Source: JAFGDI01 sp963667715
Lineage (GTDB): Bacteria > Planctomycetota > Phycisphaerae > Sedimentisphaerales > SM23-30
Assembly: GCA_963667715.1 (NCBI GenBank)
Contig: OY763926.1
Location: 1,550,001-1,614,000, forward strand
Length of the DNA stretch: 64,000 nt
Direction of reading: 5' to 3'
Each line of letters starts with the position of its first letter. Positions within the stretch are counted from its first letter, which is position 1. The notes beneath the pieces are model-generated. The model had not been told where the DNA came from, made no database searches, and was given only the letters and a program-made list of their open reading frames with translations. The translations under genes were made by a program, and so were the position numbers. Below are positions 36,980-44,362 of this stretch, one piece after another.

Positions 36980-38470
36980 TTATTTCTTACGGTTATTCTT
37001 CGGACGCTTTTTGCGTTCCACTTTCTTACGCTTGGAACGATGCTTGCCGCTCATTCCTGGCATATCAAAGTTTTTACCGCTACGGCCCATACCTGGCATT
37101 TTGCCCATTGAGCCCAGGCCTTCCATCATCTCGTTCATATTGCCGCCCATAGCACTTAATGCCTTGAGCTTGCTCATTGGACCGCCACCGCTCATCATCT
37201 GCATCATCTGACGAGATTGCTTAAAGGTCTTTATCAGGCCTGCTACCGCATTCTGCTCGCTGCCGCTGCCTGCTGCAATACGTTTTCTGCGTGATGGGGT
37301 GATTACATCTGGATCACGTCTTTCATCTTTGGTCATAGACATGATCATTGCTTCGATCTTCTTGATCTCACCGTCATCTACATTGATACCTTTCATTGCC
37401 TGGCCCATGCCCGGTATCAACTTCATTATCGATTTTAGGCCACCCATGTTTCTCATGGCTGACATCTGTTTCAGAAAATCGTCAAAGGTAAATGTACCTT
37501 TGGACATCTTTTCCTGAAGCTTTTCTGTTTCTTCTTCGTCAAACTGCTCCTGAGCTTTGTTTACCAGGGAGACTATGTCACCCATGCCCAGTATACGACC
37601 AGCCATTCTCTCCGGGTGGAACTCTTCAAGGTTCTCCAGCTTTTCGCCTACACCCATGAACTTGATCGGTTTGCCGGTTACTGCCTTTACCGATAGGGCG
37701 GCACCACCACGAGCATCACCGTCTAGTTTGGTTAGGATCACTCCGTCTAATTCCAGCTGCTCATTAAATTCCTTAGCACTGTTGACGGCATCCTGACCGG
37801 TCATTGCATCGCAAACCAGGAATATCTGATGCGGATTCACCGCTTTGCAGATATTGCCAAGCTCGGTCATTAACTCTGTATCTATGTGTAAACGGCCAGC
37901 TGTGTCAAGAATAACTACATCTTTGTTATTACCCTTGGCAAACTGGACTGCCTCCCGGCATACCGCTACTGCATCCTTGGTGTCCGTACGACTGAAAACC
38001 GGGATTTCCAGCTGGGCACCTAGTGTCTTTAACTGCTCTATAGCAGCTGGCCTCTGTAGGTCAACCGCTGTTAGTAAAGGTGTTTTACCTTCTTTTAATA
38101 AATGTTTCGCCAGCTTTCCACAAGTGGTGGTTTTACCACTACCCTGTAAACCAGCAAGCATTATTATTGTCGGTCCCGGTGAAACGTAATATATACTACT
38201 GTCTACCGGACCCATCAATGCAGCCAGCTCATCGTGAACGATCTTAACCATAAGCTCGTCTGGCTTCAGAGATTTTATTACCTCTTCTCCCAGAGCTTTC
38301 TCTACAACTTTTTCGCAGAAATCCTTAACTACTGTATAGTTAACATCTGCTTCAAGAAGGGCGGTACGCACGTTTTTCATCGATTCGCGAATGTTCTCTT
38401 CGCTTATCTTGCCGCGGCCGCTCATACTTCTAAAAAAGTCGCCAAACTTATCTGTTAAGTTGTCAAACAC
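36980..38470 (-). CDS. ffh: signal recognition particle protein Ffh
   Basis: GTPase that with 4.5S RNA targets nascent membrane proteins. NG domain: GLQGSGKTTTCGKLA (P-loop), DTAGR, TKLDGDARGG. The M domain from about 300 is rich in methionine (QMSAMRNMGGLKSIMKLIPGM is a typical beginning, with SRRKRIAAGSG binding RNA). An unusually Met/Gly- and Lys/Arg-rich tail (KHRSKRKKVERKKRPKNNRK) closes the 496-aa protein. It is the first gene of the minus-strand ribosomal cluster. The SRP RNA gene is not in the window. Confidence 0.97.
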   Translation of the reverse strand: MFDNLTDKFGDFFRSMSGRGKISEENIRESMKNVRTALLEADVNYTVVKDFCEKVVEKALGEEVIKSLKPDELMVKIVHDELAALMGPVDSSIYYVSPGPTIIMLAGLQGSGKTTTCGKLAKHLLKEGKTPLLTAVDLQRPAAIEQLKTLGAQLEIPVFSRTDTKDAVAVCREAVQFAKGNNKDVVILDTAGRLHIDTELMTELGNICKAVNPHQIFLVCDAMTGQDAVNSAKEFNEQLELDGVILTKLDGDARGGAALSVKAVTGKPIKFMGVGEKLENLEEFHPERMAGRILGMGDIVSLVNKAQEQFDEEETEKLQEKMSKGTFTFDDFLKQMSAMRNMGGLKSIMKLIPGMGQAMKGINVDDGEIKKIEAMIMSMTKDERRDPDVITPSRRKRIAAGSGSEQNAVAGLIKTFKQSRQMMQMMSGGGPMSKLKALSAMGGNMNEMMEGLGSMGKMPGMGRSGKNFDMPGMSGKHRSKRKKVERKKRPKNNRKK

Positions 38471-39083
38471 TTAGCTTTACTCCATTTATGCTAATATAAT
38501 GCGCAAAATCTATCCGCAGGGATAGAATAGCAAATGATACATAAAACATATACGATTATCAAGGCTAAAAACAAAAAATGCCTTTTTATTTTCAAATATC
38601 GCTATTATTTGCGTCCGATAATCTTTTAGCTGTAACTAAAATTAATTTGACTTACTATCTCAATATAGCTAATATCATTATGTATATTTAGGTAGAGTTT
38701 AACACCTGTACCACATAAGAGTGATGGGATATCGAATTCTACCTGGTACATACATTATTACAGATAAAAATTGCAGTGAGGGTAACTGTTTAATGGTATG
38801 TCCAATTGATGTCTTTATAGGACAGAGTGCTTTAAAGAGAATAGGGGATCACTTTGGGGTGATCGGTTGACCAGCTTCGCAAAGGATTATAAATAGAGAA
38901 TTTGTTAAAAATACAAAAAACTCGCAAATTTTGTCGACTTTTTGTGTTTTGTGACCATATAGTTGTTATCAAATTTTAGTGGTTTTGTGCATTAATTTAT
39001 GATTAGTGTGTGGAATATAAATAAGATAGAATTTTCTCTTTTTTAGTCATATCAGCTTTATCCCTGATATGTGAGTTGGATGG
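38471..39083. other. intergenic region between divergent ffh and the surface-protein module
   Basis: 613 bp, AT-rich. Visible hairpins are GTACCA/TGGTAC bracketing 38710-38752, GATCA/TGATC around 38849-38868, and CATATCAG/CTGATATG (39048-39071) just before the 39084 start. No SRP RNA, tRNA or credible ORF is seen. Confidence 0.5.
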
Positions 39084-40175
39084 ATGAAAACTTTTAAGAC
39101 TATATTAACTCTGGTGTTAATACTTGTTGTTAACTCCTTTACACAGCAGTTGTATGCTAGCCTTGATACCTGCATCTTCTCTGGTAGCACTTTCGGCGTT
39201 GCTCCTGCTGATCGTCTATCCGAACTTCATTCTCATAAGTGTAGTCCTATAACCTTCTTACTGCATTCTCCAAACATGCATAATTCTGCCTGTTTGTCAT
39301 CATTGTCTAGCTGCCCATCATATGTAAACCAATTTACTTCTGATATAAGCCTATATTTAGAAGATGGTTATGATCAGTTTTCTGCTTTGGGAAGCTTTAG
39401 TGATTTCGCTATATATGTTTCCGATACTGTTTTGCCGTCTGAAACTATTGAGCTGCCAGCCTCCCCTGGTGCGATCTCATTATTACTCTTTGGTCTATTA
39501 AACTATTTGGTATTTACCAGATTCTATACATTGTATGTACTTATAACAGAGTTCATTGGGAACGTATTTAGTAGTAGATTCTATTTTGAGAAGGCTCCGC
39601 TTATTAGAAATGTTAAAATAAATGACATTCGCGGTGTTTTCAGTGGTAGTGTCGCATCTCGTGATATTATCTCCGGCAGAAATTCAGTTGCTGTTGGCTT
39701 TGCCGGCCTACTGAAAATGCTTGCTAAAGGCTATGTTACTCTGAGTGGTAGTCGTATTATATTAATTAGTATTGAAGTAATGGCACGCCAGGTGTGTAAA
39801 CACTCTGTTTGTGCCATTTTGTTTGCGCTGAGCTTTGCTCATCGCTCTATAGTTGACTGGCAGTTATTCTGGGAGAATAATAGTTGTTTCCGCCGGTGCG
39901 TTAGCCGGTACTCTGCCAGCCAGCTCGGTCGCCTCCGACTTGCGACCGTGACCACAGGCTTGGGAATGCTTAGAGAAAGCGAGAATAAGCCTGGCTTTAA
40001 TAGATCGTTCGCTATAAGTTTGCCTGCCTTTCTGGTAGCAAGGATTCTGCATTATTGCTGTTTTCCTGGTATTATTAGCGGACAGGTAAACATATACCCC
40101 TCGGTATATCAAAGTCGGCTGGAACCCCTCCTTAACCTTTTCAGTTACAGACTATTAAACGTTAATAGCCGCTGA
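39084..40175 (+). CDS. signal-peptide/TM protein overlapping structured RNA, copy A
   Basis: Unrecognised 363-aa ORF, paralogous to 42347-43378. Signal peptide MKTFKTILTLVLILVVNSF to LYAS. A Cys/Ser-rich ectodomain follows, then PASPGAISLLLFGLLNYLVF at 125-144. That segment looks like a PEP-CTERM sorting segment, but 213 further residues follow it. Residues 196-345 correspond to the structured RNA element. There the two paralogues keep the same reading frame (GFAGLL, KPGFNRSFAI, SGQVNIY), but nucleotide conservation exceeds what the protein requires. Upstream hairpin CATATCAG/CTGATATG. Immediately downstream is a thioester/PEP-CTERM gene. The N-terminal 150 residues are very likely coding; translation of the 3' half is less certain. 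Confidence 0.6.
   Translation: MKTFKTILTLVLILVVNSFTQQLYASLDTCIFSGSTFGVAPADRLSELHSHKCSPITFLLHSPNMHNSACLSSLSSCPSYVNQFTSDISLYLEDGYDQFSALGSFSDFAIYVSDTVLPSETIELPASPGAISLLLFGLLNYLVFTRFYTLYVLITEFIGNVFSSRFYFEKAPLIRNVKINDIRGVFSGSVASRDIISGRNSVAVGFAGLLKMLAKGYVTLSGSRIILISIEVMARQVCKHSVCAILFALSFAHRSIVDWQLFWENNSCFRRCVSRYSASQLGRLRLATVTTGLGMLRESENKPGFNRSFAISLPAFLVARILHYCCFPGIISGQVNIYPSVYQSRLEPLLNLFSYRLLNVNSR
39673..40118 (+). ncRNA. novel structured RNA element, copy A (overlaps ORF 3' half)
   Basis: Stems found by eye and matched to copy B: CCGGCA/TGCCGG (39673/39701); ATGGCACG/TGTGCCAT (39780/39810); GCG-TGAGC/GCTCA-CGC (39825-39845); TTATTCT-GGG-AGAATAA (39864-39880); CGGTCGC/GCGACCG (39926/39942); CAGGCTT/AAGCCTG (39955/39987); an imperfect hairpin at 40041-40067; and ATATACC-CCTC-GGTATAT (40092-40109). 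The loop CCGACTT (39935-39941) is perfectly complementary to AAGTCGG (40112-40118). A further 3' hairpin, CTTTTCAG/CTGAAAAG (40137-40179), encloses CTATTAA/TTAATAG. Confidence 0.6.
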
Positions 40176-40238
40176 AAAGATTGTGTATAAAAAACGTAAT
40201 AAATGTAATTTATGTTAATCTTAGAAAGGTAAACAATT

Positions 40239-40901
40239 ATGAAAAAGTTTTTAGTCCTATTTGCCATCCTGGCAATGACCGTGGTTAGTAACGCTAGTTT
40301 AACAGACTACGTGGTTGACCTTGATTGGGATAATGATAATTTTGCAATTGGAGATTATCATTCAGTAACAGTTTCAGATGGCCCTATATTTACTATTGAT
40401 ATCGCTGGTATAGGTGAATTTGAGGGTTTTTGTGTTGAGCCTGGTGTATTAAATTACCAAATTGGAAGTGCTTATGGAACTTATACTGTAACTGACGTAT
40501 TTGCGACAATTCAATCTAGCAAAATCCTTCTACCAAGTGGTGGTAGCAAAGATTTTATGACTGATGAAGCAAAAATTATTAGTGACTTGTACTTTGATAA
40601 TCAGGTGAATGCAAATGATGCTCAGGCTGGAATCTGGTATTTCCAGACAGTAGGTACTTTGCCTACGTATCCAGTTAGTTTACCTAGTGGTAGCGAACTG
40701 CTTGCTAACTATACTCCAGGTCAATATGTTATCGTCAATGTTTGGGTTGAGTTAGATGGTGTTACAAATAATATGGTTGACGATCCTTCAAAACTCTATG
40801 ACTCTCAGTCTTTTGGTGTTAAAGTTCCTGCACCAGGTGCAGTTCTGCTTTCTGGTTTTGGCACCGCTCTGATCGGTCTTGTACGTCGTCGCTCTTTGTA
40901 A
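40239..40901 (+). CDS. putative thioester-domain surface protein with VPAPGA-CTERM tail (P1)
   Basis: 220-aa exported protein. Signal peptide MKKFLVLFAILAMTVVSNA. FCVE at 64-67 (Cys65) and AQAGIW at 128-133 (Gln129) are placed like the Cys and Gln that form the internal thioester of TQXA/thioester-domain adhesins (xFCxD/E ... xQxAIW). Such bonds let a surface protein attach covalently to host or matrix amines. The C-terminus VPAPGAVLLSGFGTALIGLV-RRRSL is a PEP-CTERM-type sorting signal. AAAGG lies 10 bases before the ATG. Its paralogue at 43520-44179 has both residues at identical positions. The thioester call is by motif only. Confidence 0.82.
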   Translation: MKKFLVLFAILAMTVVSNASLTDYVVDLDWDNDNFAIGDYHSVTVSDGPIFTIDIAGIGEFEGFCVEPGVLNYQIGSAYGTYTVTDVFATIQSSKILLPSGGSKDFMTDEAKIISDLYFDNQVNANDAQAGIWYFQTVGTLPTYPVSLPSGSELLANYTPGQYVIVNVWVELDGVTNNMVDDPSKLYDSQSFGVKVPAPGAVLLSGFGTALIGLVRRRSL

Positions 40902-40925
40902 TTTATTTATAATTAGCTACTTACA

Positions 40926-40953
40926 CAGGGCAGAGGAGTTTTCCTCTGCCCTG
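40926..40953 (+). terminator. strong hairpin after P1
   Basis: CAGGGCAGAGGA and TCCTCTGCCCTG form a perfect 12-bp stem with a 4-nt loop. The trailing ATTCTTT is only moderately T-rich. Confidence 0.65.
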
Positions 40954-41011
40954 ATTCTTTATCATGACAATTATGTGGTATTTATTCTTACTTATTTTAA
41001 GGAGTTTGGAT

Positions 41012-41692
41012 ATGAAGAGGGTTGTATTTTGTATGTTATTGTTATTGTCTTCAGTTCTAAATGCAAATATTGATTATGATCTGAAGGTTAGTCTTACTAA
41101 TGATAATCCCAGTACGGCAGAAGGGCCTTACACGGTAAAGGTAATTAATAATAAGTATGATGGTGGACAGATATATACTGGAGTATTCGATACGTTTAAG
41201 ACATTTTGTGTTGAGGTTGGCGAACATTACTGGACAAACGCAAAGTATTATGCAACGATAGATGATGCTGTAATGTATAGCCCGGATGATTGGGGTATTT
41301 TATATTTAACAGATGATACTAAAAAGATTTATGCAGCATATTTGAATGGGCATTTGAGTGGCATTAATAGTATAACTGCTGTTCAGCGTTCTATTTGGGC
41401 TTCATTGAATTTCACAGATTATCTGGATTTCAAGGGTACAACATATTATGATGCTGTTATGGCTGTCATCGCAGATGATTCAAATACTTACGGTTGGCAA
41501 AATGTTAAGGTTATGAATTTATGGGGATATGAACATGGTTATAGTGTTGTGGACCCTGATTCAATTGACCAGAGTCCGCCTTATGACCGGCAATCACAGT
41601 TGGTAATGATCGTCCCTGCTCCAGGAGCATTTATCCTATCAACATTTGGTGTTGGGTTCGCAGGCGTATTTCGTCGCCGTCGCAGCTTTTAA
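41012..41692 (+). CDS. putative thioester-domain surface protein with VPAPGA-CTERM tail (P2)
   Basis: 226-aa exported protein, second of the module. The ATG at 41012 has AAGGAG seven bases upstream and begins the signal peptide MKRVVFCMLLLLSSVLNA; a more distal ATG at 40964 lacks both. TFCVEVGEHYW carries Cys66 and AVQRSIW carries Gln125, again the Cys/Gln-x-x-(I)W thioester pattern. The tail VPAPGAFILSTFGVGFAGVF-RRRRSF is the sorting signal. It is more similar to P4 (shared VEVGEHYW/LEYGEHF, DDT.K.YA.YLN) than to P1. It follows P1 by 110 bp with a hairpin between them. Confidence 0.8.
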   Translation: MKRVVFCMLLLLSSVLNANIDYDLKVSLTNDNPSTAEGPYTVKVINNKYDGGQIYTGVFDTFKTFCVEVGEHYWTNAKYYATIDDAVMYSPDDWGILYLTDDTKKIYAAYLNGHLSGINSITAVQRSIWASLNFTDYLDFKGTTYYDAVMAVIADDSNTYGWQNVKVMNLWGYEHGYSVVDPDSIDQSPPYDRQSQLVMIVPAPGAFILSTFGVGFAGVFRRRRSF

Positions 41693-41696
41693 GTAG

Positions 41697-41716
41697 CACA
41701 AGCGTCCTCGCTTGTG
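41697..41716 (+). terminator. hairpin after P2
   Basis: CACAAGCG-TCCT-CGCTTGTG, starting five bases after the stop codon; followed by ATTCTTGG, so only weakly terminator-like. Confidence 0.5.
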
Positions 41717-41948
41717 ATTCTTGGTATAACTTTACCAATCATCTTAACTAATCTGGTATATAAGTTACATAATAATCTGAAATTTCGTCTATAAGCTATA
41801 CGCCCGCACATCGGGACTTGTAATTCAGAAAACATAAATCAATATGTAATGAAAGTCATGACTATTATGTAGTACAACAAGCGGTAACTGTCGACAATTG
41901 TCGTCATCCGTAGTAGCAGTGTGAAAAAAGTGTCAAGTAAGAGTAAAG

Positions 41949-41980
41949 ATAGGTAAAGACTATTTAAGTTTTTACCTATC
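41949..41980 (+). terminator. terminator-like hairpin
   Basis: GATAGGTAAA and TTTACCTATC pair over 10 bp and are followed by TGTTTTATTAT. Confidence 0.6.
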
Positions 41981-42135
41981 TGTTTTATTATAGGGTTACT
42001 AGATTTTTCTAACGTGCTAAAAGCTCGTTTCTTACTATTATTTCTGTGGTTTAGATAAAGTTTTTATCATTTTGTTAAGTTGGGGGGAATGTACGGTTTG
42101 TCAGAAGTTTTTTTATTTGCATAATAATTATTTTT

Positions 42136-42164
42136 TTGACTTCATTATATTGATATTATATACT
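42136..42164 (+). promoter_or_regulatory. sigma-70 promoter for module copy B
   Basis: TTGACT (42136-42141), 17-bp spacer, TATACT (42159-42164): a near-consensus promoter 180 bp before the copy-B ORF, giving a long structured leader. Confidence 0.7.
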
Positions 42165-42346
42165 AACGAAAGCAATAGTTGTTTTCTATTGCTGACTACC
42201 GTAGGGGGAATGCTAGAGTGTTGTATTTTTTTTGCAACCAACTGGTGTTTTGTGAATTTTACTCAATACATTTTTGAGTATGGGAAGAGTTAAAGGGTAT
42301 CAGGTGCTATTAGTACCGGCATTGGAGAGATTTTAGAGTTAAGAGG

Positions 42347-43378
42347 ATGAGAACTTTCAAGCTTACATTTTGTATTGCTATAGTGATTGTTTGTACTATG
42401 GCTCAGCATGCAATGGCATTCCTTGATGCCAGGCTTGAGACTCAAAGCTCTTCTGCCGTCAGCTCATGTTTTGTACTTCCACTTTCTGATCTGGGGCATC
42501 TTGAAGTTACCTTTAGCAATCACACTGTCGATTCTTGTAAAGAGCCAGCAGTTCAAACCTATTATTCTGAGATATCAAAGTCATCTCTTGCCTTACTTGA
42601 TGACATGGAAACTGATACCTCTGAAATAGTCTTTTCGCCAATAGCAACCACTAACAGTTTGAATCATTCTGTGAAAGATAGCATATTGCTAACAGACAAT
42701 TCAAACTCAGCATTGCTATTTGTAATTGCATCTCTAAGCTACCTGGTTTTTGTTAAGTTACGTAGCTTGTGCCTATACCTTCACGCTGCTATTTCTGCAC
42801 TGTACAAGAGAAGACACATTAGTGCTGGTTTTGACACTGTTGTAGGGCTAGTTGATAACAATGCCTATACTGGCCTTGTATTTGATGACAATATCAGAGA
42901 TTCTATAGCTGGTAGAAGTTCTTTAGCTACTGGTTTTGCCGGTCTATTGAGAAAAGTTACTGGTTCTGCCAGTGCTGTTTATACTTCTATATATAATTCT
43001 AAAATGACATATACAATGGTACGTCAGAGTTTTTCTGTACGTGCCATTTTATTTGCGCCGGTATCCATACTGGCACATGTTTCCCGGCAGGTATTCTGGG
43101 AGAATACTTTTACTGCCGTCCGCCAGCTTGTTTTCTGGCATACTGTCGGGAAGCTTGGCCGCGTCCGACTTGCGGCCGTGTTTACAGGCTTGTCAATGCT
43201 GATTATAAGCGAGAAAAAGCCTGGCTTTAATAGATCGTTCGCTATAGGTTTGCCTGCCTTTGTGGTAGCGCTGCTTTCGACTTTGTTCGAGAGTCATGAT
43301 ATTATGAGCGGACAGGTGAACATATACCACTCGGTATATCAAAGTCGGCGGTTTCCTCTTTATAATCTTGCCAGATAA
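42347..43378 (+). CDS. signal-peptide/TM protein overlapping structured RNA, copy B
   Basis: 343-aa paralogue of the 39084-40175 ORF. The first residues MRTFKLTFCIAIVIVC to AMAFLD align with copy A (M-K/R-TFK; cleavage site before LD). Synonymous differences there argue for real coding. A diverged 90-residue ectodomain leads to a TM helix at about 119-140 (SALLFVIASLSYLVFVKL), which lacks the PASPGA of copy A. Residues 187-334 coincide with the structured RNA. Shared peptides in the C-terminal half are GFAGLLR, RAILFA, QVFWENT, KPGFNRSFAIGLPAF and SGQVNIYHSVYQSR. Its own sigma-70 promoter lies upstream. It is followed by the P3 thioester gene. Function unknown. Confidence 0.6.
   Translation: MRTFKLTFCIAIVIVCTMAQHAMAFLDARLETQSSSAVSSCFVLPLSDLGHLEVTFSNHTVDSCKEPAVQTYYSEISKSSLALLDDMETDTSEIVFSPIATTNSLNHSVKDSILLTDNSNSALLFVIASLSYLVFVKLRSLCLYLHAAISALYKRRHISAGFDTVVGLVDNNAYTGLVFDDNIRDSIAGRSSLATGFAGLLRKVTGSASAVYTSIYNSKMTYTMVRQSFSVRAILFAPVSILAHVSRQVFWENTFTAVRQLVFWHTVGKLGRVRLAAVFTGLSMLIISEKKPGFNRSFAIGLPAFVVALLSTLFESHDIMSGQVNIYHSVYQSRRFPLYNLAR
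42909..43348 (+). ncRNA. novel structured RNA element, copy B (overlaps ORF 3' half)
   Basis: Matches copy A stem by stem: CTGGTA/TGCCGG (42909/42937); ATGGTACG/CGTGCCAT (43016/43040); GCCGGTA/TACTGGC (43057-43074); GTATTCT-GGG-AGAATAC (43091-43107); TGGCCGC/GCGGCCG (43156/43172); CAGGCTT/AAGCCTG (43185/43217); CTTTCGA/TCGAGAG (43274-43293); ATATACC-ACTC-GGTATAT (43322-43339). The loop CCGACTT (43165-43171) pairs with AAGTCGG (43342-43348). The 3' hairpin CCAGAT/ATCTGG follows (about 43370-43389). Relative to copy A, pairs change G-C to T-A and C-G to T-A, with plus-strand G-U intermediates. Confidence 0.6.
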
Positions 43379-43519
43379 AAGTTAATCTGGGAAGTTTGAT
43401 TTATAAAATTGTAGTGTATATAATAAAATGTTTTATTATGACAATTAAAATTAACTAAGAAAGTTATTCTTACATTTAAGTACACTTTGAGTAACTTAAA
43501 GAAAGAAAAGGTGATGATT

Positions 43520-44179
43520 ATGAAAAAGTTTTTTGCTTTATTTGCCTTATTGGCAATGACTGTAGCAGTAAACGCTGGCATAACAGATTATATTGTTGAT
43601 ATAGATTTTGATAATGCCAATTTTGTTGAAGCTGACTATCATGCTGCTACAGTGTCTGATGGTCCTGTATTTTCTATTGCTATTGATGGTGTTGGTACCT
43701 TTGATGGTTTTTGCGTAGAACCAGGTGTTGATAATTATCAAGTTGGTGATTCGTATGGTTCTTATGTGGTAACAGATGTTTTTGCTACAATCCAATCTTC
43801 TAAAATTCTATTACCTAGTGGTGATAGTAAAGATTTTATGACAGATGAAGCAAAAGTATTAAGTGATTTGTATTTTGCTAATCAGATTAACGCAACTAAT
43901 GCTCAGGCTGCAATTTGGTATTTCCAGAATGAAACACCACTTCCAACTTATCCAACAGTTGCTCCTTCAGCATCTGAATTGGCAAGTTATGTTCCAGGTC
44001 AATACGTGATTGTTAATATCTGGGTGGAACTTAATGGAACTAATGATGGTTTAATTGATGATGTTACAAAACTTCACGATTCTCAGTCTTTTGGTGTAAA
44101 AGTTCCAGCTCCAGGTGCAGTTCTTCTGTCTGGTCTGGGTACTGTTCTTGTTGGTTTCGCACGTCGTCGCAGCCTCTAA
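43520..44179 (+). CDS. putative thioester-domain surface protein with VPAPGA-CTERM tail (P3)
   Basis: 219-aa exported protein, close paralogue of P1. I choose the ATG at 43520 (AAGGTGA six bases upstream; signal peptide MKKFFALFALLAMTVAVNA) over a start 33 bases earlier. Cys65 in GFCVEPGV and Gln129 in AQAAIW fall at the same positions as in P1. The intervening stretch VVTDVFATIQSSKILLPSG is nearly invariant, so the fold is conserved. The tail VPAPGAVLLSGLGTVLVGFA-RRRSL is a sorting signal. A strong terminator follows. The likely role is a matrix-anchored or covalently binding surface protein; the thioester is inferred from motif spacing. Confidence 0.82.
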   Translation: MKKFFALFALLAMTVAVNAGITDYIVDIDFDNANFVEADYHAATVSDGPVFSIAIDGVGTFDGFCVEPGVDNYQVGDSYGSYVVTDVFATIQSSKILLPSGDSKDFMTDEAKVLSDLYFANQINATNAQAAIWYFQNETPLPTYPTVAPSASELASYVPGQYVIVNIWVELNGTNDGLIDDVTKLHDSQSFGVKVPAPGAVLLSGLGTVLVGFARRRSL

Positions 44180-44244
44180 TAACAGTTCTCGTTTGAGCTT
44201 TTTGCTGGTTTAGAAAAACCAGAAAAATATACTACAATTGATTC

Positions 44245-44286
44245 AGGGCAAAGAATACTACGGTATTTCTTTGCCCTTTTTTTATG
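44245..44286 (+). terminator. rho-independent terminator after P3
   Basis: AGGGCAAAGAATAC pairs with GGTATTTCTTTGCCCT (one bulge) and is followed by a run of seven T residues. Confidence 0.85.
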
Positions 44287-44362
44287 GTAAAATAGCTAAA
44301 ATATAACAAAAGATCCGAATAGAGGATTGATAAATTATCCGAAGAGGATGAGGAGAAATTAG

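Larger units (their letters stand above)
41693..42346. other. intergenic region between the two module copies
   Basis: 654 bp. It contains two terminator-like hairpins (41697-41716 and 41949-41980), a CCCGCACATCGGG-type hairpin around 41801-41817, and a clear sigma-70 promoter (42136-42164). A leader hairpin, AGCAATAG/CTATTGCT, lies around 42170-42193 and a GGTGC/GTACC hairpin around 42302-42318. No convincing gene. Confidence 0.55.

Noticed and set aside
38471..39083. SRP (4.5S) RNA next to ffh
   Set aside because: The conserved SRP RNA tetraloop and asymmetric loop sequences were not found on either strand.
42072..42293. 73-codon frame starting near 42072 (MLSWGECTVC...)
   Set aside because: It contains the sigma-70 promoter and leader hairpin of module copy B, has no ribosome site, and is rich in Phe/Leu as expected from T-rich non-coding DNA.
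39084..43378. Diversity-generating retroelement or group II intron to explain the repeated 0.45-kb segments
   Set aside because: No reverse transcriptase, no template/variable repeat asymmetry and no domain V-like hairpin were seen.
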